A stretch of DNA of 64,000 bases from Hemerocallis citrina (Eukaryota > Streptophyta > Magnoliopsida > Asparagales > Asphodelaceae), in contig CM030365.1 of NCBI GenBank assembly GCA_017893485.1, positions 27,798,289-27,862,288 of the forward strand, in the 5' to 3' direction. A program made the translations under genes and the position numbers. The notes below the pieces were generated by a model that saw nothing but the letters and a program-made list of their open reading frames with translations, was not told the origin of the DNA and ran no database searches. The number at the start of each line of letters is the position of its first letter. The first letter of the stretch is position 1. Shown here piece by piece: positions 1 to 11,824 of this stretch.

Positions 1-275
1 GAAGTACTGACGTTCCCCACCTTGTAGGTATCCGGAGCCGATCTACAGGTACCACGGAGCTCGAGTTGGTCCAAGGATCCAAGGGACATACACAAGTACT
101 GTTAAATTGTTGTAAATATTGTAACTTCTATTTGGACATTGTAACCCTTGTAAATGTAACATTTATATGGAATAAAAGTTTTTAAATTTCCTGTACTTCT
201 GTGATTTGGCTATTTTGAGGTTCTACTCCTGGAGTAGGGTCTCAGGTTCCCGGTATAGGGATTTGGGGTGCTACA
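1..275 (+). mobile_element. 3' end of a truncated chromovirus LTR (family G)
   Basis: This stretch matches, almost base for base, the last part of the family G LTR at 36703-36977 and again at 29083-29354. It shares the GTACTGAC start, the AATAAAAG polyadenylation-type signal and the end GGGGTGCTACA. The rest of the element lies left of the window. No PBS follows position 275, so it is a 3' LTR or a solo LTR. Confidence 0.85.
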
Positions 276-865
276 CCAGGATCACCAAGGATCCTGTTCA
301 CAACTCATCGATCCAAGACTCTGGCAATACGAATTTATTCGCATGCTACTGCCCTAAACTTGGATTCCGTCTACACTCCTGGTCCGCAATCAACCTACAC
401 CGGTTAAGATCTGATGGTGCACGAATGGTGACTCATTCACAGACCTGATGAGTAAAATAAATACACTCCTTGATGGTTGATGGCCCCTAGGGCAATGATA
501 TCACCCTAGACGAGCACAACAAACTGTGTTCTAGCTAATAGGCTATATACGAGTAAACAAAACTCATACAAGCCAAATGAACTACGCATGAACAAACAAA
601 CTACATACGAGCCAGGTGAGCTACGTACAAGACGGACCGATACTATTACAGAAATTATGAGCACAAGGAATACTTATTTCTCATAATCAAGTGCATGATT
701 CAAACTACTAATAATTCACGACAGCTCTAGTTAACATGAACTAGAATTACGTGTATAAGCTTACTAACATGAACTAACATGCATGTTAAGCTTACTAATT
801 TAACATACAAGATGAACTTTCAAAACTTAATCTTTTAACCATTTATAACTCTAGATGAAGAATAC
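276..865. other. Unassigned AT-rich DNA
   Basis: No coding, RNA or terminal-repeat signature was found here. Short motifs recur, such as variants of CTAGTTAACATGAACTA and AGCTTACTAA. Its position beside the 181-bp array suggests it belongs to the same old LTR-like sequence; this is inference. Confidence 0.4.
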
Positions 866-1059
866 TCATAACCGATGCTATTATACTTATCAGAATCTAA
901 CAAAATAGAACTTTTTGGAAAGGTGAGAACAACTACTACAACTCTCTAGTTGACAACCATCTCAGATTCAGTCAATAAGAGGTAGAAAAACTTCGAATAC
1001 TCTAAACAGTGAGCTTCAGCCAAAACGCCAGCTGCTGTCAACTTGTAAAGGTTACAACT
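866..1059 (-). repeat. Diverged first unit of the 181-bp tandem array
   Basis: It contains recognisable parts of the array unit: GATGCTATTATACTTATCAG, AAAGGTGAGAACA and ACTCTCTAGTTGACAAC. It is interrupted at 1059 by the solo LTR at 1060-2741. When that LTR and one copy of its TSD are removed, this unit runs directly into the unit at 2747. Confidence 0.75.
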
Positions 1060-1245
1060 TGATGAACACAAGAATATTCACATTTAGAAGCAATAATCTT
1101 ATTATAAATGCACATGTAAAAGCTCTATATGTGGTATTTAACTCTTATTCTCTCTTTTCAATAGGAATAACCAAAAGCAGCAAAACGAAGCAGATTCCAG
1201 ACGAATACAGACTGAGAAATAATATACAGGGAACTGCAGAAGCAA

Positions 1246-1397
1246 CAGTCGACTGGCTCTTCAGCAGTCGACCAGACAGAGAGTTTGCTAAGCCTTGGCA
1301 CAGTCGACTTCCCCAAACACCAGTCGACTTGACCGAGAAATCATGAAGCCACAGATGTCTCAGAGACCAGTCGACTTATATCCAAGGCAGTCGACTG
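1246..1397 (+). promoter_or_regulatory. Cluster of CAGTCGACTG palindromes upstream of the family S TATA box
   Basis: Copies of CAGTCGAC followed by T or C lie at about 1246, 1265, 1301, 1321, 1368 and 1388, that is 230-380 bp upstream of the TATA box. More copies lie at 1786, 1805, 2054 and 2073. The full motif is a 10-bp perfect palindrome. A protein-binding enhancer site is an inference from position and repetition. Confidence 0.5.
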
Positions 1398-1625
1398 GTA
1401 CGCGACGGAGTAAACAGATAAGATATTCGAAGATTCATCCAAATCTAATTTCAAATCTATCTGAATCCAGATTTGTGCAAATCAAATCTAGAGACTGGGG
1501 ATTTCTAAGAGCACGTGGTTAACAGATAAGGAAGGAAAGAAGAAAAGAGAAAGAAATAAATCATCAAATCAAACAGAGAAGGATTTTCCTGAAAAAGTGC
1601 AAAACCCTAATTCTCAGCCGTGTTC

Positions 1626-1633
1626 TATAAATA
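1626..1633 (+). promoter_or_regulatory. TATA box of solo LTR S copy 1
   Basis: TATAAATA lies 566 bp into the LTR and is conserved in the inverted copy (53477-53484). Transcription would start near 1655-1665. Confidence 0.6.
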
Positions 1634-2741
1634 TCAGAAAAGAAGCATTATCTAGCACTCTCGGTTGGCACTCTTCCAGGTTCCAAAACCACCGAATCAC
1701 AAGAGTTTCTGAGCGTTCAAGTCATCAACAGGGGCATTATTCTATCAACATCGAGGAAGGAGAGAGGAGATCCAGTATTCGAAGGCAGTCGACTGTGTGA
1801 CAGCCAGTCGACCTCATTGCCGGACTTCATTAGTTTATTTCTTCTCCTTCTATTCTTTTATGTTGATCATGTATTCAAACTTGTTGATTAATAAAAGTAT
1901 TATTATGTAGAACTAATTTCATAGTTGGGTAGATTGAAGCCGTAGTTATGTAGTGCTATATTCTTCTGAACTCTTCTATTTTACTTATTGATTGAATCCG
2001 TTTGTATTGGTATAGATTGATGGTAATCAAAACTAGTTCTCGAAGTCTGAGAGCAGTCGACTGAGGTGAGAGCCAGTCGACTGACGTACAGAACTTGAGA
2101 ATATCAGGTTTGCATTATCATCTATCTGAATCTGTTATATGAGTATATTGAGACGACCCGTATCTCGTGCCCGTAATTGTAACAAAGGAATCTTTAGGGG
2201 TTCCTGGTTCAATCAACTTAAGGGATCTAGATCTGATACCAATTTCTAGAACCTTGAGTGTTTGTTCGTTTCCACTGATCTTATGTTTTCTTTAAGTGCA
2301 ACTTAGTAGATACCATGCTAAACATTTAATGAAAGAAACGAATTAGAGTAGATACCATGCATAATTCTTGGCCTAGGAAAACAGTATTTTAAGGAGTAGA
2401 TACCATGCCCTTGAAGAGAACAAACATGAGTAATAAGAAGAAGTTCAGAAGGTGACTTAGCATTACTGACTATAGGTGGAGATCTAAACCCAACTACTTC
2501 ATAAATATCTGTGATTCAACACTTCTTAATTTAGTTTAAATCTTTTTATTTCTTTTAGGCTTTTAAACCAACCCTTTATGATTTTTAGTCTTTTTATTGA
2601 TTCGTAAGTTAAAGTCTACAATCTCTGTGGGATCGACCCTTGCTATTGCTACGCTTTGTCAAACGAATCGTGCACTTGCGAGGTTTTTATAATTTGTGTC
2701 TAGTTTTATCTATATATTTAGGTATCTAGAAACCAACAACA

Positions 2742-4295
2742 CAACTCATGCTCCGCTTATCGGAATTTAACAAATTTGGACTTTTTAGAAAGGTGTGAAC
2801 ATCTACTACAACACACTAGTTAACAACTTTATCAAATTCCGTATAGAACTCAAATTTCCCGATCTCAAACACATGTCAAAATCAACAAAAAATAGCAGTT
2901 TTGATGAAAACTTGTAAAGCTCATAGCTCATGCTACACTTATCGAAATTCAACAGAATTGGAGTTTTTAGAATGGTGAGAACATATACTAAAACTCTCTA
3001 GTTAACAACTTTTTCAAATTCTGTATAGAACTCAAATTTTTCGATCTCAAACACATGTCAAAATCAACAAAAAACAGCAGTTTTGCTGAAAACTTGTAAA
3101 GCTCATAGCTAATGCTATACTTATCAAAATTCAATAAAATTGGACTTTTTTGAAAGGTGAGAACATCTTCTACAACTCTCTAGTTAACAAATTTTTCAAT
3201 TTCTGTATAGAACTCAAATTATCCGATCTCAAACACATGTCAAAATCAACAAAAAACAGCAATTTTGCTAAAAACTTGTAAAGCTCATAGCTCATGCTGT
3301 GCTTATCGGAATTCAACAAAATTGGACTTTTTAGAAAGGTGAGAACATTTACTACAAATCTTTAGTTAACAAATTTTTTAAATTCTGTATAGAAATCAAA
3401 TTTCCCGATCTCAAACACATGTCGAAATCAACAAAAACAACAGTTTTGCTGAAAACTTGTAAACCTCATAGCTCATGCTATGCTTATCGGAATTCAACAA
3501 AATTGGACTTTTTAGAAAGGTGTGAACATCTACTACAACTCTCTAGTTAACAACTTTTTTCAAATTCTGTATAGATTTCAAGTTTTCCGATCTCAAACAC
3601 ATGTCAAAATCAACAAAAACTGCAGTTTTGCTGAAAACTTGTAAAGCTCACAGCTCATGCTATGCTTATCGGAATTCAACAAAATTGAAATTATTAGAAA
3701 GGTGAGAATATCTACTACAACTCTCTAGTTAACAACTTTTTCAAATTCCGTATATAACTCAAATTTCCCGATCTCAAACACATGTCAAAATCAACAAAAA
3801 CAGCAGTTTTGCTGAAAACTTGTAAAGCTCATAGCTCATGCCATGCTTATCGGAATTCAACAAAATTGGTCTTTTTATAAAGTTGAGAACATCTACCATA
3901 ACTCTCTAGTTAACAACTGTTTCAAATTCTGTATAGAACTCAAATTTTCCGATCTCAAACACATGTCAAAATCAACAAAAACAACAGTTTTGCTAAAAAC
4001 TTGTAAATCTCATAGCTCATGCTATGCTTATCCTAATTCAACAAAATTGTATTTTTTAGAAAGGTGAGAATATCTACGACATCTCTCTAGTTAACAACTT
4101 TTTCAAATTCTGTATAGAACTCAAGTTTCCCAATCACAAACATATGTCAAAATCAACAAACAAAGCAGTTTTGCTGAAAACATGTAAAGCTCATAGCTCA
4201 TGCTATGCTTATCGGAATTCAACAAAATTGGACTTTTTAGAAAGGTGAGAATATCTACTACAACTCTCTAGTTAACAACTTTTTCAAATTCCGTA
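2742..4295 (-). repeat. Tandem array, period about 181 bp
   Basis: Successive units begin (CATGCT or AATGCT) at 2747, 2929, 3111, 3293, 3474, 3656, 3837, 4018 and 4199, giving spacings of 181-182 bp. Each unit carries CTTATCGGAATTCAACAAAA, GAAAGGTGAGAACATCTACT, TCTCTAGTTAACAACTTTTT and ACACATGTCAAAATCAACAA with only scattered changes. Read on the minus strand, the unit resembles a module found three times in the family G LTR (28140-28620), including AGAGAGTTGTAGTAGA followed by ACCTTTC. Open frames here are accidental. The array is broken at 4295 by the solo LTR at 4296-8309 and resumes at 8310. Confidence 0.9.
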
Positions 4296-5204
4296 TGTAT
4301 CACGCCCCGCTTCCCAAAAGAGAATACGGAATACAGATACGTGACTAAACCCAACGAATGATTTTCATCATCCATAAGCTGTTCAAGAATCTTTACAAAA
4401 TTTCACAAGAATAATCGGAGTCGGAAGCAAAAGAATCAACCAAGTATACACATATAAATCAAAATACCAACAAGAATGCTTGAAACCAAAATATATTAAT
4501 CTCAAATATATCCAGATTTGAATAAGTCAATAACCTGGGTCACATTGTTCAAATACAAATAAATCCAAGTATCAAAATATATTATTGTTCAAGCAAGAAA
4601 CAAGAATTAATAATAGCAAAATCTCCAGCAACTAGTATCTCATGTCGCCGATACCATCTGGAACCTGTTATCTAAAATCTGCAATTTAACAATTGCAGGG
4701 ATAGGAAAAAGAAAACAAGTACCCGTCAATGCAAGTTACGGACCGGGTAATGCAGGATACAAGTACATGGGAAAACTACCCAAATAGCATGGAATATGCA
4801 TGATATCAAGTATAACAACTAGCATGGTAAGATGAACAAGTACAAGTAGCATGTATCAAGTGTCGAGTGAACAAGTATCATGTAAACAAGCAACAAGTAT
4901 CAAGTGCCAAGTACAAGTAGCAAGTATCAAGTATCGAGTACAGGTAGTAGTGTCAAGCAAGCAGGTAAACATGTAACAGGCAAGCATGTAACATGTATTC
5001 ATGTATCATGTATTATGTCATGTCAAGTCTTGTAGTTATTACTATCTAGGTAGCACTTCATGCATCCATCTTTTACTACGTGGTTGCTACATTCAAACAA
5101 TTTCGTTTAGATTTCGTAGTGGAGTCCATAAGGCAATGTCTCAGGAATCAGGAAAACAGGAATATGAAACAGGTTCATGAATCAAAATAGGTACACGAAT
5201 CATC

Positions 5205-5530
5205 CGATTCATGCATCAACAGGTTCATGAATCAATAGGTACACGACCAATAGGTCCGTGCATCAACAGGTAATAGGTACATAAACCAATAGCTCCATGC
5301 ATCAACAAGTAATAGGTACATGAACCAACAGGTCCATGCATCAACAGGTAACAAGTACATGAACCAACAGGTCCATACATCAATAGGTAACAGGTACATG
5401 AACCAATAGGTCCATGCATCAACATGTAACGGTACATGAACCAATAGGTCCATGTATCAACAGGTCCATGCATCAACAAGTAACAGGTACATGAACAAAT
5501 ATGTCCATGCATCAACAGGTTCATGTATCA
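5205..5530 (-). repeat. Minisatellite inside LTR B copy 1, about 39-bp unit
   Basis: About eight imperfect copies combine GTACATGAACCAATAGGTCC with ATGCATCAACAGGTAA. The apparent 99-residue minus-strand ORF, with 13-residue repeats, is a by-product of the repeat. The corresponding place in LTR B copy 2 holds a different minisatellite. Confidence 0.8.
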
Positions 5531-7870
5531 ACATGAATCAAAATGGGAAACACAGGCCCCCTTCTAAGTACATATTTCTATATTTTCCACTACTAGATCT
5601 TTCCCTTAACTCCGGCTTGATTATTTGTTATTATTAGCAAACATGCATGTATGTGTCACAAAACAGAGCAATAATAACATTATATAAGCAAGTAACAAGT
5701 TCAGGTTGCAAGATAAACATATACGGTGCAAGATAATACATAAAAGGATAAAATAACCATATTTCTAGTTCAGGACAGTAAGACCATACTGCAGAAAAAC
5801 TAAGACTTCCATTGTTACAAACATGCAAATCTGAATCCGCCAAAAGGTATAGAAAGTAGACTCCCAGCCGAATCCAGCAAGTATATATAAGTAATATAGT
5901 GTTTCACAAAATCCTAGCTCAAAACTGAATCTAAACCAGACAATACGTTCAGCCAGAAATCAGTAAATTGTATTCAAGTACAGGAAAACCGCATGAAAAC
6001 ATCTTAATTAATTCCAGAAAAAATCTGAGGTATTTCCCTATATGTCCAGCATCAAAATATAAAGTTTTATAATTTTCCAGCAAGATTAGTTTAGTCAACG
6101 AAAATCAGAAAATATTAGGAAACGATAGTTTTGCAAATCTGGAATTCCCAACACTGCTGTACGAAAACAATAATATCTCGCAAGCCATGAAACGAAATCC
6201 AAATTTGCCAAAGTGAGATGAAAATAGAAAAAATAAGCCAACTTTCATATTTCATAAATATTTTTCATACAGTAAAAGGAATTAGGGTGAAAATACAAAT
6301 CTTTACCGAACAGCGAGCAAAATCCAACAAGCATAGTCTTTATAAACAAGCATGAAACGACATATGAAACTCATCAATAAAATCCTCCAAAATTCTAGGT
6401 AATCCTTAAATAGGTATAGAAAAACTGACCAAAACTTCATATCAAAATAATATATTTAGAACTAGTATCGAATTAGTTGACTCATCGAAATCATCAAGAA
6501 ATGAAATCTGAAAATAAAATACACCTCTGTAGTAAAACCACCATATCTCACACATAAAAAAATGAAATCGATCAAGGTCAGAGGGGTTGGAAAGAAGAAG
6601 GATTTCTCCAAAAATCATGTTTTATACTGAAGTTAAGATACTGACCTTAATATGGTCTAAATTACTGATTAAGACAGATTATCGGCAAAATACAAAATTT
6701 TCTTTAGGAACAAAACCAACATGAATCACACAAAACTTGATCGAAACATAACTACACATAAATTAGAGTCTACTAAGTGTCTAAACAACATGAATAGGGT
6801 ATACAACATGTCCACAACAAGTATCTCATATGGATCTTACAAGCACACGAGTTCTCATAATTGTTTCACATATACATCACATCAAGAAACATTCACTCCT
6901 AGGTTAATTCATGTCATATGTGTCGTGAGGCAACTATGGTCAATAGTACTATAGAGATAATACTCATCAAGATACATCACACACGAGTTGTCTCTAGAAC
7001 CCTTCTACACTACAAACGGTATTTATGACTTGTATCATACAAAAGAATTGAGTACAAGTTACTTGCCTGAGAGACGATAACGGGAACGAAGCAAAAAAGA
7101 AAGAATAACGGGAACAGATCCCGGTACGAACACAAGCGAACGAATCACAAACCGAAACCACGAACAAGATCCACGAGCAACTACGAACAAACCCAAGAAC
7201 GACGAACTCCACTAACCACCAACAAATACAACCACGAGCCAACGAGAGCACACGCACACCCATGCAGCCCAACACTCGTGCACAAGGAGGGCAGCGGGAA
7301 CGATGGGACACCGCGAGGCGCTACCGGTGTGCACTGTTGACGGAGCACAGCACAGCGAAAAGCTGTTGTTGTTGTTTTCTGACTACCCCGAGGGGAAAAA
7401 AGCACAGCACCTGAACGTCGGGGGCCGGCGGCTGGAGCATCAGGGCTGCTGGCGTGCAGGAAGGTGGCACGGCGGAAGGTAGGTGCTGTAGGGTGTAGGT
7501 GGGTTAGGAGGTAGAAGGCAGCTAGGGAAATATGCAGGATGGGTTAAACAGATGGGTTAAGGCGGTTGTGGGTGCAAGGTGGGGCGAAGGGGTTGCAGGG
7601 AGAGGCCGGGAGGACGAGGAGGCAGGGGAGAAAGAGCTGGAGAGCAGGAGGTCGGAGGGGACTGCTGTGGAAGGTGGTCGGCAGTCGATGAAGATGGAAG
7701 AAGGTAAACGGCTGACAGCAGGCGCTGTTGTCACGGCAGGGTCGCCACAGGGAGGAGGAGACGATCGGGAGGAGTTGGGGTGGTCGGAGATGGAAAGATG
7801 GGTTCGCGAGAGGTGGAAGGGGAAACAGCGCATGGGTTAGGGGAGAAAACAGATGGGTGTATGTATAGGG

Positions 7871-7880
7871 ATATATAATA
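7871..7880 (-). promoter_or_regulatory. Probable TATA region of LTR B copy 1
   Basis: On the minus strand, TATTATATAT follows an AACCCTA-type stretch and precedes the C/T-rich leader. The same order (AACCCTATTATATAAAC) occurs in copy 2 near 58618-58640. Confidence 0.35.
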
Positions 7881-8309
7881 GGGTTTAGGTCATGGTGCAT
7901 GCGGGTAATTGGGTTTCGGGTAGGGTGAATAGGAAACAGTATTGGGTTTTGGGTTAAATATAATAGGTTGGTGGGTTTAATTAATGGGTTCTTAGGTCAA
8001 GTAGGGTTTGGAGAAAAATAAAAAAATAAAAAAATAAAATAACAATTAAAAATATAAAATTTGGATTTTATAGAAATAACAATAACAATAACAGTAATAG
8101 TAACAATAAAAGAAATCAAATTAATAATATCAGTAATAAGATTTGTATAAAAAACATAAGAAATAGTTACAAATAAAATTATCGATTGAAGATAGTTTTT
8201 AATAGAAGATCTGACAATACATTTTAACAAAAATAATTTGAAAGCGGAAAAACTAATTTACAAAAATTTTAAATACCAAAAATACATTTTTGGGGAAATA
8301 GGTGTTACA

Positions 8310-8400
8310 GTATAGAACTCAAGTTTCCCGATCTCAAACACATGTCAAAATAATAAAAAAAACGGTAGTTTTGCTTGCTGTTTTGGGGAAACATTTGTTT
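8310..8400 (-). repeat. Remainder of the interrupted 181-bp unit
   Basis: It starts GTATAGAACTC and runs through CCCGATCTCAAACACATGTC and AACGGTAGTTTTGCT, completing the unit broken at 4295. The array homology fades after about 8380. Confidence 0.8.
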
Positions 8401-9133
8401 GACCTGTCAAACTAACCCAGAAAAACCCACAAAAATTAGAGAATGGTAAGAACATGTATGAGAGTCTCTTATATAAATTTGGAGACAAAATTCCAACTTT
8501 AGCACAAGTAATTAATTCCTAACCATAAAAACTATATACTAGTTATTGAGATTGGATCTTTAGGTTTTATTTGAGTTCTATCACTTTAATCTTTGTATGC
8601 AATTTATTCTAGTCCATAGTCATCAATATGTACATGAAATTAGTCCAAGATCTTTAATTAATTAATAATAATAACAATAATAACAACAAATAAAATAAAG
8701 TTGAGAAACCCCGACCCAAAAATCGGTTGGAAGAACTGGCTAGCTCCTTCTCCTTCCTTGTTCTTGCTCCTCTTCTCAAGAACACCCCATGAAAGAACCC
8801 AAATTTTCTTCTTTTGATTTGATCTCTTTTCTCTCTTTCTTTTCTCTCTAATATTTTTTTCTAAATTTTAAAAAAGAAGGACAGGAAAATATAAGAGAAG
8901 AAGAGAGAGAGTGAGATGAGATGGAGGAACAACAAATGAAAAGGGGGCTTCCCCTTGAGGTTGGTTAGCCATTTGTAGGAGAGGGAGAGAGAGAGATGTG
9001 GTAGAGAGAGAGACACTTTGTGGCTTAAAAATTTGAGATCAATTTGCAAATTAATATTGTAATCAACACCCTAATCCAATCCTAACCCTCCATTTGATCA
9101 TGATTAATCCAAATAACAGGTATTTTTTCCTAA

Positions 9134-9357
9134 AATCACATACTACATGATTTCATACAAACGTACGAAATCGATATAATACATATACGTACATACATCT
9201 ATATATACAGATAATTTTTATTCATCAAAGCCAACAATCTGTACAGAAATAATTTAATTCTGAGAATAAAATAAAATAATAATAATAATAAATTTTATTA
9301 TCGACTCGAAAGATTTCAGTTTCAATTTGATATAATACAGATGTATACAGGCTGGTG

Positions 9358-9434
<77 letters not shown>

Positions 9435-9647
9435 TATTAAATAAACCGGGTAATATCCACAAAAAATATTTCAATTCTGAAAAAAATAAAATAAAATAAA
9501 ATAACAATTTTTTATATCAGACCGGGATATTAGAGACATTTTCTCAAAAACACATATTTCATGATTTTGTACAAGTGCACAAAATTGATACAATACATAT
9601 ATATACTTACCAGTATATATATACAGATAATGATTATTAATAAAGAT
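9134..9647. repeat. Direct duplication of an AT-rich block, spacing about 413 bp
   Basis: The block at 9134-9230 recurs at 9547-9647 with many changes. Shared parts include CATGATTT, ATAATACATATA, TATATATACAGATAAT and TTATTAATAAAG-type ends. A CCGGGATATTAG phrase follows the copies near 9520 and 9710. Confidence 0.6.
9357..9429. repeat. (TA)n microsatellite
   Basis: An alternating TA tract interrupted once by AAATAAAT. The tyrosine/isoleucine-rich ORF across it is meaningless. Confidence 0.95.
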
Positions 9648-10599
9648 GAAGTAATTTCCATAAAAATATTTTAATTTAAAAATAATAATAATACAAATAT
9701 AATATCCAACCGGGATATTAGATAAAGTACATAGAACTTTTCTTATAAATTTTGGATGTGACTTTTCTGAACTTTTTCCATTTTTTTTTGGATTTTAAAA
9801 TCAATTTCCAAATTTTTATAATTAATTTTTGAACTAATTATTTGTTATTCTAAATTTATAATTATTTTTCATAATATTTTTATATTTTTCCAAATTAATA
9901 ATTATTTTTTTTTATAATTTTTAATTAATTAAGCATAATTTTAATTATTTTTCTGAATTTTTAATTATTTAATATGAGTTAATAATTAAATAAAGAAAAT
10001 AAATAATAATTTAATCATATATGATGATGTGGTGTAATCTGATCCAACTCGCGCGTAGAGGAGATCAGACGATCTATAATTACCCAGTGCACTATTAGAA
10101 GTTACCCGTGTAGTGCACCGACACGCATTTGGAGGAGATCATGCACCTCCATCATGAGGAGCACGCATTTTGAGGAGATCTGATGGCTCCAATTTAGCAT
10201 TTTTGCCGTGTTTCCTGGTGTGAAGGTTACCCGGGGGTACACCGAGTTGGGGGCCTTGGGGCTGATGTGGCGTTCCACGTGGCACCAAGTCTGTCCCTGT
10301 TCACTAGTCAACAATGACTGGTTAACTTTTTTTTTTCATTTTTTCTTCTTGTCCTTTTTTCTTTTTCTTTTTTTGCTTGCTTCTTGCACATAGTTATAGA
10401 ATAATGAACTTCTTCGGTGCTATAGAGGCCCGATTAGAGCATATGACCCCTCATTTCGAAGGTGACTCGAAGATCAATAAGTTATATATAGAAGTCGGTT
10501 GAGGAATCATCTGTATTTAGGGTCAAAATAGGCCACCAATGTCTTTTCCTTTGTTGAGCTAAGAAGATGAGCTCATCCACCGGTGAGCTATGAAGAGGA

Positions 10600-10965
10600 G
10601 TTTTGGTAAGACTCTAGGGAAGAGCAGTTTGGGAGGCATATTTAGGAAGTAGCTCTAGGGATGAGTTGAGAACCAAGCTCGTTGTGGAAGATGAAGGCCG
10701 CTCGGGAGGCGAGCGAGATGAAGAGCATCACCCGACTATAGGGAGAGCCATTCAGGAGACGAGTTTAGGGAGCAGCTCCATAGATGAGTTGAGCTCTGAA
10801 CTCGCTGTGGAAGAAGGAGGCTATATTGGGATGCGAGCGAGATGAAGAGCATCGCCATGCTCTATGGGAGAGCCATTTGGGAGGAGAATTTTGGGAGCAC
10901 CTCTAGGGATGAGTTGAGTTCCAAACTCGCTGTGGAAGAAGGAGGTCATCCGGGAGGCGAGCGGA
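10600..10965. repeat. Tandem repeat, about 124-bp unit, three copies
   Basis: ATGAGTTGAG recurs at 10661, 10783 and 10909. Each is followed by an (A/G)AACTCG-like phrase, GTGGAAGA and GCGAGCGAGATGAAGAGCAT. Confidence 0.75.
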
Positions 10966-11824
10966 GTACCAAACTCCTCGTATGGGGTGAATGAGTTGTT
11001 GGGGGGAGCTCGGGTGATGAGCTTTGCCCCCTAGGAGATACAAAGAGGAGCTTAGCCTCGGAGGAGGTATGAAGAGGAGAATCACAAAGAAGGTATGAAA
11101 AGGAGCTTCGCCCCTGAGGAGCTAAGAAAAGAAGCTTCGCTTTTGATGGGCTAAGCGCCTATTCTTGAGGGTTGATAAAGATTTTCGAAGCGTTTTTGTC
11201 TTGACTCTTGCTCAATTTGTGTTGTGTCTTGTTTCTAAACGTCCATAGTTAGGAGAGTTGTTCTAGTGACGAGCTAGACTCCAGACTTAGTGTTTTTAGT
11301 TATAAGTTGTAGGGGTAGCCCAAGTGAAGGCATCAGACTTTGAACTTTCTATTTGAGAGTTAGCTAGTTGCAGAAGAAGCTCTAGAGGAGAGGTGAACTC
11401 CTAACTTGCTGCGAGTTAAGCGAGTTTTGGGAGCAGCTCGAAGAAAGGTGGACTCTGAACTTGTTGCTTGGAGTTGGCGAGCTTTATGAGCAGCTTTGAA
11501 GCAAAGCTGGACTCTGAGCCCACAATGGAAGGAAAAGGCCGCTCAAGAGGCGATCGAAGGGTGAAGAGCATTGTCAAGCACTAGGAAAGAGTTGAACCCT
11601 AAACTCGTTGCTTCCTTATTCCGGTGGGTCTGAGGAATAACTCTAAAAAGTTTAGACATGTAACTTGACTTGTTAAGGAAACTTATTGGGCAAGTTGTGA
11701 TAATAGTAGCTTAGAAGAGGGGCTAGACTCGTAATGTTGCTTACAGGAGGTAACTAGTTGTTGGGGTTGTCTCACGTAGCTGCTCAGACTGCAAACTTTA
11801 CTTGCTTACAAAGTTTTCTTGGAG

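Larger units (their letters stand above)
1060..2741 (+). mobile_element. Solo LTR, family S, copy 1 (TSD CAACT)
   Basis: The element is 1682 bp, starts TGATGAACAC, ends CAACAACA and has CAACT on both sides (1055-1059 and 2742-2746). A second, inverted copy lies at 52390-54055. The plus strand is the sense strand, because a TATA box (1626-1633) is followed by an AATAAA signal near 1890. No PBS, PPT or coding sequence accompanies it, so it is a solo LTR left by LTR-LTR recombination. It carries about ten copies of CAGTCGAC(T/C), six upstream of the TATA box and four downstream. The phrase GTAGATACCATGC occurs three times near 2310-2410. The parent element (copia or gypsy) cannot be told from the LTR alone. 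Confidence 0.9.
4296..8309 (-). mobile_element. Solo LTR, family B, copy 1 (4.0 kb)
   Basis: It is inserted within a unit of the 181-bp array; the unit is split between CCGTAT and GTATAGAAC, giving a GTAT match at both edges with boundaries uncertain by 1-2 bp. On the minus strand it reads TGTAACACCTATTTC to GGGGCGTGATACA, a layout typical of plant gypsy LTRs. It aligns over much of its length with copy 2 at 55407-59018. It contains an AT-rich 5' part (7900-8309), a TATA region near 7871-7880, a G+C-rich leader (7100-7860) with chance open frames, a minisatellite (5205-5530), and a conserved end (4296-4400). No PBS, PPT or protein domain is present. Confidence 0.85.
8401..10390 (-). other. 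AT-rich LTR-like DNA, no gene
   Basis: No coding sequence is seen. It contains a GA-rich stretch (8890-9015), a (TA)n tract, duplicated AT-rich blocks and a more G+C-rich stretch (10030-10300) with GGAGGAGATC and ACGCATTT repeated. Being continuous with the 181-bp array, it is probably the upstream part of the LTR-like sequence that contains that array on the minus strand; no LTR end could be placed. Confidence 0.4.

Noticed and set aside
1246..2083. CRISPR-like array of short palindromes and unique spacers
   Set aside because: Repeats are only 8-10 bp, spacers vary from about 10 to several hundred bases, and the setting is a plant LTR.
5225..5524. 99-aa protein with 13-residue repeats
   Set aside because: Produced by the 39-bp minisatellite; two frames give similar repeats, and the region is non-coding in copy 2.
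7522..7900. Overlapping ORFs of about 100-118 aa on both strands
   Set aside because: They lie in the G+C-rich leader of solo LTR B. The equivalent part of copy 2 (58079-58569) has different frames.
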